The notes below the pieces were generated by a model. That model made no database searches. It saw only the letters and a list, made by a program, of their open reading frames with translations, and was not told where the DNA came from. Made by a program: the position numbers and the translations under genes. From the NCBI GenBank assembly GCA_021813435.1, contig JAKAKR010000011.1, positions 1-55,339 on the forward strand: DNA of 55,339 nt. Reading direction: 5' to 3'. This stretch comes from Nanobdellota archaeon. Its GTDB lineage: Archaea; Nanobdellota; Nanobdellia; Woesearchaeales; UBA9642. Every line of letters starts with the position of its first letter. Position 1 is the stretch's first letter. Shown in pieces: positions 31,068-40,170 of the stretch.

Positions 31068-32738
31068 CTATTTAAATGTTCTTTTCCCTTTCTTCTCTTT
31101 ATGCGCAAAGAATTCCACCTGGTATTCGATGCGTTCAGCGACTGCTTTTTTCGTCAATAATCGCTGCATGCTCTCGACTGCAAGCTCGCCGAGTTTTTGC
31201 GGTTGTGAACTGACCTCGCTGATGAGTTCCCGGCGTTCGAATGCCGCGCGACCCTCACTGGTCATGTCAAATCCGCAGATAGGGATCTTTATTCCTGCAT
31301 CCCTGCATGCCTTGATTGCGCCGATTGCCATATTGTCGCTTGTTGCAAAGATTGCCGCAACTTTTTTCTGATGTTTTCTAAGGTATGCAGTTATTTGATC
31401 ATACGCGATGCTCTCCTGGAACTCTGCCTGGAGAACTACCACATGATAGTCGCTGCCGAGCGCTGCCTGAAATCCCGTGATGCGCTTGGTTGAATTTCCT
31501 TCACGATAACCTTTCAATGCAATAATAGTCGCGCCTTTCCTGACATACTGCCGAAGATTCGTGCCCGTGTCATATCCGCCTTGGTAATTATCGAATGTGA
31601 TGAGTGTGTATTCATACTCGGGCAATTCAATATCAGTATCGATGATGACGAGCGGAATCTTTTTTGCATTGATCTTTGCAATGGTCTTCTCGACAATGTT
31701 GGGCTTTCCGGGTGCAAAGATGATCCCATCGACTTTTCGCGCAATGAATTCTTCAAGGATGCGCTCCTGTGCAGGTACATCATAATCGACGAGCGGGGAG
31801 TTGAATTGATAGGCGCTTTGCACGTATTCCCCTGCAGCCTTCTCAACCCCGCCCTTGACCTCGACTGCCCAGAATGTGTTTGAAACATTTTTGAGACAGA
31901 CGCCGATGGTGAATTTTTTCTGGAGCGGCGTGTTTCTTGTTTCATTGAATACTGTGATGCTCTGGTCGCGCAGGATCTCTTTGTAGAGCTGGACGAGCAG
32001 TTGCGTGCAATGATAGAGTCTTGTGATTTCCATTGCTGACATGGTGTTCTTGAGATAGGTGTGGTATAATGATTCGACCTGCGTAACGATTGCAGTGATC
32101 TTTTTGGTGTGCTCTTCAGAATAAGAATATTTGAGTTGGTATAGCGCAGTGAAGAGGACGCGGAGTAGTGCATACGCATCGTCGTAAACAGGTTTTTTGA
32201 TTGCAGCAATATGGCTGGTGAATTCTTTAAGGATACTCGTCTCTTTTGGCCTGTTCTTCTGGATCTGGAGGATAAAGAGGAGTTCATGCAATTCCTTGGG
32301 AAAGAGTGCAGGATTTACAGCAAGTCCTTGGAGGATGATGCGATACGCCCTGCGCAGGATGTTTTTCGGATTCTGCAGTGTAGGCTTGAGTGCGCGCTCG
32401 ATAGTGATCTCGCGTGCCGATTCCTCGACGATCTGGAATCCGGGAAATCTTTTGATGCTCTCCTGCAGCTGCGCAGGCAGTGGGTCCTTGCCTTGGATGA
32501 TGATTGTCGATTCTGACTCTAAAAATACTTTCTCGAGCAGTTCTTCGATGATCGATGCATCATATTGGATAATGATTTTTTCGCGCGGCTTTTCAATGCC
32601 GGTTGTGATCATGAGCTGTTTATCTGACTCCTGCACTTCCACATAACTTCCTGCACTGATTTTGTTTTCCCTCGCCCAGTCTGCGGGAAGCGCGATGGTG
32701 AGTGTTGCAGGACCTGTTTTAGTGACTTTGCGAAACAT
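31068..32738 (-). CDS. AbrB - PhoU-like - sugar-binding fusion regulator
   Basis: Three parts: an AbrB/SpoVT DNA-binding hairpin (MFRKVTKTGPATLTIALPA, residues 1-45), a helical PhoU-like region (about 60-270), and a LacI/ribose-binding type periplasmic-binding fold (about 280-545; FTIGVCLKNVSNTFWAVEV, IIDTDIELPEYEY, FATSDNMAIGAIKACRDAG, ICGFDMT). There is no signal peptide, so the ligand domain is cytosolic, as in LacI proteins. Start ATG 32738 is preferred because ATTTATATA near 32769 would give a leaderless message. It probably is a transcription regulator answering a sugar-like ligand. Confidence 0.8.
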   Translation of the reverse strand: MFRKVTKTGPATLTIALPADWARENKISAGSYVEVQESDKQLMITTGIEKPREKIIIQYDASIIEELLEKVFLESESTIIIQGKDPLPAQLQESIKRFPGFQIVEESAREITIERALKPTLQNPKNILRRAYRIILQGLAVNPALFPKELHELLFILQIQKNRPKETSILKEFTSHIAAIKKPVYDDAYALLRVLFTALYQLKYSYSEEHTKKITAIVTQVESLYHTYLKNTMSAMEITRLYHCTQLLVQLYKEILRDQSITVFNETRNTPLQKKFTIGVCLKNVSNTFWAVEVKGGVEKAAGEYVQSAYQFNSPLVDYDVPAQERILEEFIARKVDGIIFAPGKPNIVEKTIAKINAKKIPLVIIDTDIELPEYEYTLITFDNYQGGYDTGTNLRQYVRKGATIIALKGYREGNSTKRITGFQAALGSDYHVVVLQAEFQESIAYDQITAYLRKHQKKVAAIFATSDNMAIGAIKACRDAGIKIPICGFDMTSEGRAAFERRELISEVSSQPQKLGELAVESMQRLLTKKAVAERIEYQVEFFAHKEKKGKRTFK

Positions 32739-32851
32739 TGTGCTTATATTAAGCATCACTAGTATATAAATATAATTATAATAATTACATAAATTAATAT
32801 AGTAAGTACGCTATTCTTGAGTGATAACACTACTTGTTTTGAGGTTCGAAC

Positions 32852-33274
32852 ATGGCACTGCTGCAAACATTGCGCAATACAACGGGAAAAATCACTGGAG
32901 GACTACTGCTGCTGTATGCAACGGCATGTAGAGGTCCAGCGCCGGATAAAGCGCGCTATACTCATCTGCAGCCACGGATCATCACAAAAACGTACTGGGA
33001 TAGTGGTGTAATCCTTGCAAGCGCTCGCGATGACGGACATATCGATTATCTTGTTCCTGCTTCGGGTTCGAATGGGATACCGATCGCCGTAGATACCCTT
33101 GTGGAAAAACGATTCAATGACGATATCAAGAAAAAATTCCAATTCACTCCCTTTATCATGGATGAAAAATTGCGCTATGAAGCAGAGCAGTACGCCGCAG
33201 CCCAAAGGCGATTTGCGTATTATCTTGATTCAACAATCTATGCGCAAGAGAAGGCATACAAGAAGGCGCATTGA
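32852..33274 (+). CDS. Putative lipoprotein, 140 aa
   Basis: A short basic start (RNTTGKITG) and hydrophobic stretch run into LLLLYATAC, a lipobox-like site with Cys at residue 26, so an anchored lipoprotein is likely. The mature part has a strand pair (ITKTYWDSGVILASARDDG, DYLVPA) and C-terminal helices. Not recognised. GAGG lies ahead of the ATG; the end touches the radical SAM reading frame. Confidence 0.6.
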   Translation: MALLQTLRNTTGKITGGLLLLYATACRGPAPDKARYTHLQPRIITKTYWDSGVILASARDDGHIDYLVPASGSNGIPIAVDTLVEKRFNDDIKKKFQFTPFIMDEKLRYEAEQYAAAQRRFAYYLDSTIYAQEKAYKKAH

Positions 33275-33294
33275 CTAAAAACAACGGTGATCCT

Positions 33295-34350
33295 ATGGAT
33301 AATGATCTCTTGAGCAGGACAAAAGTCTTTATGCATCCGGATAGATTTGCGGAATGGTTCAACACTGGCACGACTCTGCCGATCACTGCGCAGCTCGATC
33401 CTACGAATCGCTGCAATTATGACTGCAGCCAATGCGCAGGCCTGCGAATCGACAGGAATGCAGAATTATCGCTTGAGCAGATGACGCGCATCATCGATCA
33501 GCTTGCGCCGTTCATCCGCGGAATTGAATTTACTGGCGGCGGAGAGCCGCTCATGAATAAACAAACGCCGGAGGCAATGGTATATGCAAACGATAAAAAG
33601 ATTAGTGTTGCGCTTGACACTAATGGGCATCTTCTGACTCCGAGAATTATTGACCAAATTCTCTTAAGCAATCCGGTCTATATCCGGATAAGTCTTGATG
33701 CAATAAATTCTGCAATGCATCGCCTCAATAAGGGCACGCAGAGCAATGAGTCATTTGAGATGGTGAAGAAAAATATCGCTTCGCTCGTCGCTGCAAAGAA
33801 TCAATTAACATCCGGATGTACGATCGGTGTAGCGTATCTTACTGATTATTCTGATGACGCAAACACCATCAGCGATTTTATAACGACTGCAAAGAATCTC
33901 GGAGTCGATTATGCGCAATTCCGTCCCTATCATCATTCTAACGCAAATTTTATTCATACAATCGAGGAGTTTGATCCTCTTCTTTATACTGGAAATTTCA
34001 AAACACCTTTTTCTTGGGATAAATTCAAAATACTCTTTTCCCGGGATAAATACGAGAAAATTAGGGGAACCTATACGATCCCCCATGCTGATGAATTCAG
34101 GATAGTTGTTTCAGCAACAGGAGACATCTATCCCGACTGTTTCACCCGCGGGATCAAAAATTTTAGCTATGGCAATCTTTTGACGGATGATTTTAAAGAT
34201 ATTTGGCGCTCTTATAGGCGTAAACAGATTACAGAATCAAAGTTGCAGCAACCAAACTGTCCTAAACAGTGTTATTATGACGCATTAAGTCAGGCACTCG
34301 AAGATATCAACGTGCAAAAAAATAATGATAAGCATAATAATTTTGTATGA
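33295..34350 (+). CDS. Radical SAM protein with C-terminal SPASM-like cysteines
   Basis: 351 aa from ATG 33295, with GGTGAT before it. The cluster motif is CNYDCSQC (about residues 40-47), SAM binding GIEFTGGGEPLMN follows, and the barrel shows SLDAIN. The C-terminal part has cysteines in YPDCFTRG and PNCPKQCYY, which could bind an extra cluster as in SPASM/twitch enzymes. The substrate is unknown. The next gene is a Gfo/Idh-type dehydrogenase, starting eight bases later. Confidence 0.82.
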   Translation: MDNDLLSRTKVFMHPDRFAEWFNTGTTLPITAQLDPTNRCNYDCSQCAGLRIDRNAELSLEQMTRIIDQLAPFIRGIEFTGGGEPLMNKQTPEAMVYANDKKISVALDTNGHLLTPRIIDQILLSNPVYIRISLDAINSAMHRLNKGTQSNESFEMVKKNIASLVAAKNQLTSGCTIGVAYLTDYSDDANTISDFITTAKNLGVDYAQFRPYHHSNANFIHTIEEFDPLLYTGNFKTPFSWDKFKILFSRDKYEKIRGTYTIPHADEFRIVVSATGDIYPDCFTRGIKNFSYGNLLTDDFKDIWRSYRRKQITESKLQQPNCPKQCYYDALSQALEDINVQKNNDKHNNFV

Positions 34351-34357
34351 GACTTCT

Positions 34358-35368
34358 ATGATTGACAGGAAATATCATTGGGCAATAATCGGATGCGGCA
34401 CTATCGCGCCAGTATTCGCGCAAGCACTACATCACTGTCTTGACGCAAAACTCGTGGCAGTCGGATCCCGGGACATTTCCCGTGCAAAAAAATTTGCAGA
34501 AACATATGCTATCCCGAAGCATGGCACATACGAAGATATCATTACTGATCCGCATGTTGATATGGTCTATATCGCTACGACAAACGATATGCACAAATAT
34601 CCTGCAACATTAGCATTACAATCAGGCAAACATGTGCTTTGTGAAAAACCGCTGTCGATAACTGTTTCTGACGCCGAAGAACTGGTGAACGCTGCAAGAA
34701 CGAATAAACTCTTCTTAATGGAAGGAATGTGGACAAGATTCCTGCCCGCATACACTGCGTTGAGACAGATTTTGGATCAACAATTGATCGGAGAACCAAG
34801 ATATATTGCCGCAGATTTTGGTTTTAAAGGAATGTGGAGCGCCGAGCGGCGACTGCTCAATCCAAAATTATTCGGCGGAACACTTCTTGACAATGGAATC
34901 TATCCTCTTGCGCTAACGACAGATATATTTGGATGTAATCCTTCGCGGATAAAATCAGTAAGCACAATCGGCGCAACCGGTGTTGACGAATCATTCTATG
35001 GGATACTGGATTATGGTCGGGGAAAAACAGCGCAACTATCTTCTTCAATCATTCTGGAAACTCCGCAAGAGGCGATAATTGTCGGAGAAAAAGGCCACAT
35101 CCGGATTCCTCGATTTTGGAAGGCAACTGAATTGTATCTTACGATAGGAGAAAAAACAGAAAAAATATCCGCGCCCTATGTTACTTCGGCTGATACGAAC
35201 TATGCGCCGTTTAAATTAACAGGATTTGAACACGAAGCAACACACGTGATGGAGTGTATTTCTTCAGGATTACTGGAAAGCAGGATAATGCCTCACGAAG
35301 AGACTATTGGTATCGCAAAGATTATGGACGAAATCAGGCGCCAGCAACTCGAACCAAAACCTTATTAA
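34358..35368 (+). CDS. Gfo/Idh/MocA-family oxidoreductase
   Basis: NAD(P)-dependent sugar-type dehydrogenase, 336 aa. N-terminal Rossmann fold WAIIGCGTIAPVFAQAL, then VDMVYIATTNDMH and the catalytic lysine in HVLCEKPLS. The C-terminal half has the family sheet (GGTLLDNGIYPLAL). ATG 34358 chosen over an upstream frame start. It may act with the radical SAM enzyme before it on a modified sugar; that is inferred from adjacency. Confidence 0.88.
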   Translation: MIDRKYHWAIIGCGTIAPVFAQALHHCLDAKLVAVGSRDISRAKKFAETYAIPKHGTYEDIITDPHVDMVYIATTNDMHKYPATLALQSGKHVLCEKPLSITVSDAEELVNAARTNKLFLMEGMWTRFLPAYTALRQILDQQLIGEPRYIAADFGFKGMWSAERRLLNPKLFGGTLLDNGIYPLALTTDIFGCNPSRIKSVSTIGATGVDESFYGILDYGRGKTAQLSSSIILETPQEAIIVGEKGHIRIPRFWKATELYLTIGEKTEKISAPYVTSADTNYAPFKLTGFEHEATHVMECISSGLLESRIMPHEETIGIAKIMDEIRRQQLEPKPY

Positions 35369-35369
35369 A
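35362..35369 (+). promoter_or_regulatory. TATA box of a leaderless small gene
   Basis: TTATTAAA about 26 bases before ATG 35392, inside the end of the oxidoreductase gene. Confidence 0.4.
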
Positions 35370-35391
35370 TCCCTGGCACCGTATATCCGGT

Positions 35392-35586
35392 ATGGCAGAA
35401 AAGCGGTTCTGGCTTGTGGAGCGCGTTTATGGCAAGCAGCACGAGAATCTTGAGATCACTTCTAACGGCGAGACAAAATATGTAGAAAACATTCTCCATA
35501 AGGATATTCATCCCGGCCAGTTTGTTGTTCTTGAAGGTGATATTGTGATGGAAGTGGTGAGTGAAGCAAAAGTGTTGAAGAGATAG
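35392..35586 (+). CDS. Small hypothetical protein, 64 aa
   Basis: Compact protein of mostly strands (RFWLVERVYG, LEITSNGETKYVENIL, GQFVVLEGDIVMEVVSEAKVLK) with no membrane segment. Not recognised. Its own TATA lies about 26 bases upstream and there is no ribosome site, so a leaderless message is likely. Confidence 0.55.
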   Translation: MAEKRFWLVERVYGKQHENLEITSNGETKYVENILHKDIHPGQFVVLEGDIVMEVVSEAKVLKR

Positions 35587-35652
35587 CTGCTGTTATTCTG
35601 ATTGGTTCTGAATGAACCCTTATACTTCAAGAAGAAGTGAAAAAAGAAAAGT

Positions 35653-35934
35653 TTAATCTGATGATCTGTAGAGTTTGACGTTATCTTTCTGCATTTTTTC
35701 TTTTAATGCATAATCGAGTGGTTCGGATTTGAATGGGGATTCAGTGAGATAGACGCCTGTTATTTTGCCGCTTCCATTCGATAGATTCACTCTGATCATA
35801 TGATTTGTCGGGTTTACGACTGCGCTATCTATATTATTTTGTGGTGGAAGCACATATTGTTCGATGAGAACAGTACCTGCGACTCCGGCGATTAATCCTG
35901 CAATTCCAAATTTCATTTCTTTTTTTGTGAACAT
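35653..35934 (-). CDS. Small membrane-anchored hypothetical protein, 93 aa
   Basis: N-terminal signal anchor at about residues 8-27 (KFGIAGLIAGVAGTVLIEQYV) after a basic start. The outer part has a strand-turn-strand (NHMIRVNLSNGSGKITGVYL) and a charged tail. No recognised family. GGGGG stands before the ATG, and an AT-rich promoter (ATTTAAATCG in minus-strand sense near 35985) lies upstream. Confidence 0.55.
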   Translation of the reverse strand: MFTKKEMKFGIAGLIAGVAGTVLIEQYVLPPQNNIDSAVVNPTNHMIRVNLSNGSGKITGVYLTESPFKSEPLDYALKEKMQKDNVKLYRSSD

Positions 35935-36344
35935 GTTTAACCCCCTTAATATGTTATTACTTAATAGTAGCTTATATACGATTTAAATGTTTTGATTAGT
36001 TGTTCTTTTCTGGACTGTCATTATTTCAATCAAGCAAAAAAACTACATAAAGAATACAAAAAGATTACAAAAAAATAACAGAGAGCATACGTCTTTGTTT
36101 TCTTTTCCATTTCAAGCACGAAATTAAAAAATTTGTGCTTAAACAAAACCTTTATAAATTCCGCTATCAATTACATGAAACATACATAACGTTGACCCCC
36201 AACTAACGTTTGTATAATAAATTACATCAACTACATCCATAACAAAAACCACTTAATTGAACCGCTATCAGAGGATAACTCCGCAATCCAAGTCTATCTT
36301 CCAAGCATCCTTTATAGCGGTTCTGCATATTCACCAGTGATAAA
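35935..36344 (+). promoter_or_regulatory. Regulatory region before the RHH/envelope operon with CCGCTAT repeats
   Basis: No gene. Two TATA candidates on the plus strand: CTTTATAAAT (about 36150) and CTTTATAG (36309-36316). CCGCTATCA occurs at 36161-36169 and 36262-36270, and GAACCGCTAT (36259-36268) forms a perfect 10-base inverted repeat with ATAGCGGTTC (36314-36323), which overlaps the second TATA. This is a good operator for the ribbon-helix-helix proteins that follow. AACGTT also occurs twice around 36188-36211. Confidence 0.5.
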
Positions 36345-36500
36345 ATGGACGACATTGAGATCATCAACATCCGCCTTTCTCCTGAATTATTAAAAAGAGT
36401 CGATGAGTATATCGCGCAAGGGTTGTATTCTTCACGCAGCGAAGTCATCCGCGAATTATGCAGGAATTATGTCCTGGAGGAACGCTACAAAAATGAGTAA
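36345..36500 (+). CDS. Ribbon-helix-helix regulator 1, 51 aa
   Basis: A complete short RHH (CopG/Arc type) protein: strand IEIINIRLSPELLKRVDEYI, then the second helix SSRSEVIRELCRNYVLEE. Such proteins bind DNA as dimers through the strand, often repressing their own operon. The stop overlaps the start of the second RHH gene. Inverted CCGCTAT repeats lie just upstream. Confidence 0.8.
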   Translation: MDDIEIINIRLSPELLKRVDEYIAQGLYSSRSEVIRELCRNYVLEERYKNE

Positions 36501-36822
36501 CGCCTCCCCGTACGTCCATGCTCCTGTAACGTCTGCACGCATCAAGAAAGAGAATATTGTTTCTGTACGCATGCCGAAGGGATTGGTCAGTGAACTGCGC
36601 GATCTGCAAAAAATCAATCATTTCATGGACATCAGCGATGAGATACGATTTGTCATCAGAAAATACTGCGCAATGCCGCAGCAGAAATCAATCGATGAAG
36701 ACCAGGAGAAAAAACAACAGCTCATCAGTGATCTGGACAGGATCCTGCGTGAACTCAAGAACACTGACGCATCCTACGAAGAAAAGATCGCAGAACTCAA
36801 GCATCTCGAGGAGACAAAATGA
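36493..36822 (+). CDS. Ribbon-helix-helix protein 2 with coiled-coil tail, 109 aa
   Basis: ATG 36493 overlaps the stop of the first RHH gene. Residues about 18-60 read as a second RHH unit (ENIVSVRMPKGLVSELRDLQ, ISDEIRFVIRKYC). A charged coiled coil follows (about 70-107, LISDLDRILRELKN, EEKIAELKHLEETK). Its own stop overlaps the next ATG as ATGA, so it is coupled to the surface protein. It may pair with RHH1 or regulate the envelope operon. Confidence 0.75.
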   Translation: MSNASPYVHAPVTSARIKKENIVSVRMPKGLVSELRDLQKINHFMDISDEIRFVIRKYCAMPQQKSIDEDQEKKQQLISDLDRILRELKNTDASYEEKIAELKHLEETK

Positions 36823-39800
36823 GCGCGCAAACACATGACGGACAGGGAACAATCATGCGCATACTCCTTATACTTCTTGCAAGCCTATTCATCATGCCCA
36901 CAGTGCATGCTGTCTATCTTACACTTTCCACTGCAAACAGTGCAACCAGCATCTCTGCACTAAATTATACGCTTAATGTCGCGGATCTCGGGCTCAGCGA
37001 CCAGAATACGACCACGACAGATCCTATAGCAAACACCACAACCACAACGACATTGCGCAACCAGCTTGCAATCAACTGTACGCTTACTGCCGCGAACGCG
37101 ACAAGTACTGCATCATATCCTGCAACTTTTACCGCAAGCGACACAACAACTCCGATGGTGTATACCCAACCGATCACCACGCTCTCTGACGGACTCTATA
37201 CTGCTACACTTGCCTGTACCAATACGCTCACCATCATCAATACCACAACACTCATCATGCAGGGATACAATACAACGACCAATACTACAACCAATACGAC
37301 AACGACCACAACTGCAAACACCACAACCATCAGCAATGCTGCAATCAATGCCGCATTCATTGTCGACACCACACCGCCAGTAGTCACACTGACATACCGC
37401 GCATCGCCGCTCTACATCCTCCCCTTCAATATCACAGTGAGCGATCTTACCAACACTTCCTGCGTGCTCACATTGACTGCAGGCAATTACTCTGTAGCGC
37501 AGACTGCACTCATCACGCCACAGAACACCACTATTGATCCTGTTGTGACTGTACTCACCTTCAATATCACGCCGACGAATTACTCGTATAATCTGAACTG
37601 TAATGATCTCTTGGGAAACAGCCGCACGCTCAATGGGACAATCACTATCATTGCACCGTCAAATACGACAAACACGACAAATATCACAAACACTACAACG
37701 AATACGACAACTATTCTTGCCCCTTACTTTAGTATTGCAATGACGCGACCCGCATACAACCTTGGAGAACTCGCCTATTATACCATCACTGCGACAAATA
37801 ACTCCAATGTCTCCATCACTATCTGCCCGCTCAGTCCGGGATGGGTGCAGTGCTACGTGACGCCAGAATTCAAGAATGAGACTTTTCCCAAACAATACGC
37901 CATGCCATACACGAATAAGACCGGAACCTATCTTATTGATGGAGTGATGCACTACCAAAATTATACCCTGCGCAGCAATACGACGTTTTCAATAGTCAAT
38001 ACGCTCAGCGCAACCATCTCTGCATCGAGCACTGTCGTCGGCGCAGGAGATACCGTGACATTCAATGCAACTGCCGCCGGAGGAATCGGCGCGTACACGT
38101 ACATCTGGACACTCCACAATGGAACAGTGCTTGTCGGTCCTGGCGCTTACGCAAGATTCAATACTCCCGGAACATTTGTCGAACAATTATTGGTGAATGA
38201 CAGCTTTGGAAATAATTACTCGACAAACATCTCAGTTGCAGTCAAGAGCGTCTATAATGTGACGGTCATCACTTTTGACCGTTCAACTGCAAACCGCATC
38301 GGCGGATCGCTTGTGCATATCGATAACCTTAATGCAACGGCGAATGCGAATGGCGAGGCGACGCTCGCACTCAAAGAAGGGCATTATAGCATCTATGCGT
38401 CTAAGGACAGTTACGGCGGATTCCTGGACGATGTCAACGTCAACCAGAACATGCAGATCTACATGAATCTGAGTATTGATGATACCACTCCACCGGTCAT
38501 CACACTCCTCACCGCAAGCGGAATAACATTGCAGAAGGATAATGTGAAATTGCAGTTCAGTGCGCAGGACATCAGCCTGCTCTCCTGCTCGCTCTTTGTC
38601 GCAAAACAGGAAGACAGCTGGTACACACTCAAGGATTCAGGCGGCAACCTCTCAGTCAATACGACGTATACATTTACACTCACTGATCTTGATTACGGCT
38701 CGTATAAGTGGAAGATTGAGTGCGCAGACTCCAGCGGCAACACTGCGTATAGCGAGGAGAGAAATTTCACTCTTTCCAGTATTGACCTGCAGAGTGAGGA
38801 AGACAATTATTATAATTCATCATCTGACGTGAATGCAGCACTCGACCACATGGAAAAATTGCCTGCACAGGAGGCAGAGGTCGCTTCGCTCCTCGGGATC
38901 CCTGACCGGCTCCGCGATCTCTTGGACAAGATGAATAATATGGATCGCGACATCCACAATCTTGCCTATCGCCGTGATCTCAATGAGACTGGCCGTCAGG
39001 AAGCGCAGAAAAACATCACTGACACCATCGCTTATCTCAAGAATAACATCCCGACAAATCTTGCGGTGAAGGACTCGAAGACTTTTGTAAAATATATCCA
39101 CGACCAGGACCTTAAGCAGCTGCTTACGGACTACAAAGGTATCAAGAACCTCAATATCAAGGATTATCTGCTCTTTGATGCGACTAAGACTGCGCAATCG
39201 AAAGTCATCATCTCAACCAAGGTGCGATCCGTAGAGCTCTATTATCCGGATGGACGTACCGATGAATTGACTCTGGTCACTAAGGACATCAAGATTGCAA
39301 AACCTGATGATGCCGCAGCAATCCCGCACTCAAACACGGTGACGTATATCGAGACTATCCCGAAGACCATTGCGAAAAATGTCAATGATATCGTGATCCT
39401 CAACAAGGATTACACTGTACTGCGCGCAGATCCCATTGTTGAATTCCCTGCAACCACAACTGCCATATCCTATTATATCAATAAGAGCATTTCCTCTGAT
39501 GATTTCCAGAAGACCGATACCATCATCATGGATAAGAACATCCCGCCTCCCAGCAGTTTTACCGGACTTGCCATCACTGATTTTTCATCGCTGGGAGCTG
39601 AGGCGTTGAGTGGAAAAGTGCTCCTTTCCACAGCGATTGTGGTCTTGATCTTCGTCTATGTCATCATCACATTCAACATATTCGAGCGCATCCGCAACCT
39701 CTATGAGTCGCTCTTCTCACAAAAGAAGATCAAGTACGTGAAACTCCTCCTCAATGATGCAGTGGATTATCTGACTGAGGGCGATTACGACAAGGCAGCG

Positions 39801-40097
39801 CTCATCTACCGCGAGATCAAGCTGAATTATGAGAATTCCCCCAAATCTGTCCGGCGTAAAGTCTATGAGGAGTGCATTGAACTCTGCAACAAGTTGGATA
39901 TCTACTACTTTAATGAACTGTCTAATTATATTGAGAGTCTGGTGCGTACCAATCATGTTGATGAATCGTTCATGTATTATGATCGTCTGGAAAAGACATA
40001 CACTAAGATTGATGATCGCTACAAGAAGGATCTCTCGATACGGCTGGATGCAACGTTTGCAAAGATACAGGAATTGCAGAGGATGACTTCATCCTGA
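36819..40097 (+). CDS. Type-I membrane surface protein: Ig/PKD-like outside, helical repeats inside
   Basis: 1092 aa. Signal peptide (ILLILLASLFIMPTVHA), with ATG 36855 as an alternative start. Outside: a Thr/Asn stretch full of N-x-T sequons (about 40-300), a PKD-like domain (about 395-470, VVGAGDTVTFNATAAGG), a carboxypeptidase-regulatory-like fold (TANRIGGSLVHIDNL), an Ig-like domain with paired Cys (about 560-645), and helices. One membrane helix at about 930-953, then a cytosolic helical repeat tail of TPR character (DYDKAALIYREIKLNYENSP). It could link the cell surface to the ATPase encoded next. Confidence 0.8.
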   Translation: MSAQTHDGQGTIMRILLILLASLFIMPTVHAVYLTLSTANSATSISALNYTLNVADLGLSDQNTTTTDPIANTTTTTTLRNQLAINCTLTAANATSTASYPATFTASDTTTPMVYTQPITTLSDGLYTATLACTNTLTIINTTTLIMQGYNTTTNTTTNTTTTTTANTTTISNAAINAAFIVDTTPPVVTLTYRASPLYILPFNITVSDLTNTSCVLTLTAGNYSVAQTALITPQNTTIDPVVTVLTFNITPTNYSYNLNCNDLLGNSRTLNGTITIIAPSNTTNTTNITNTTTNTTTILAPYFSIAMTRPAYNLGELAYYTITATNNSNVSITICPLSPGWVQCYVTPEFKNETFPKQYAMPYTNKTGTYLIDGVMHYQNYTLRSNTTFSIVNTLSATISASSTVVGAGDTVTFNATAAGGIGAYTYIWTLHNGTVLVGPGAYARFNTPGTFVEQLLVNDSFGNNYSTNISVAVKSVYNVTVITFDRSTANRIGGSLVHIDNLNATANANGEATLALKEGHYSIYASKDSYGGFLDDVNVNQNMQIYMNLSIDDTTPPVITLLTASGITLQKDNVKLQFSAQDISLLSCSLFVAKQEDSWYTLKDSGGNLSVNTTYTFTLTDLDYGSYKWKIECADSSGNTAYSEERNFTLSSIDLQSEEDNYYNSSSDVNAALDHMEKLPAQEAEVASLLGIPDRLRDLLDKMNNMDRDIHNLAYRRDLNETGRQEAQKNITDTIAYLKNNIPTNLAVKDSKTFVKYIHDQDLKQLLTDYKGIKNLNIKDYLLFDATKTAQSKVIISTKVRSVELYYPDGRTDELTLVTKDIKIAKPDDAAAIPHSNTVTYIETIPKTIAKNVNDIVILNKDYTVLRADPIVEFPATTTAISYYINKSISSDDFQKTDTIIMDKNIPPPSSFTGLAITDFSSLGAEALSGKVLLSTAIVVLIFVYVIITFNIFERIRNLYESLFSQKKIKYVKLLLNDAVDYLTEGDYDKAALIYREIKLNYENSPKSVRRKVYEECIELCNKLDIYYFNELSNYIESLVRTNHVDESFMYYDRLEKTYTKIDDRYKKDLSIRLDATFAKIQELQRMTSS

Positions 40098-40170
40098 AAA
40101 TGGTACTGATTATGATGATGGATTACATTACTGATACACGGGCATTGTGTGGTGACTGTTGAGGATTGTT

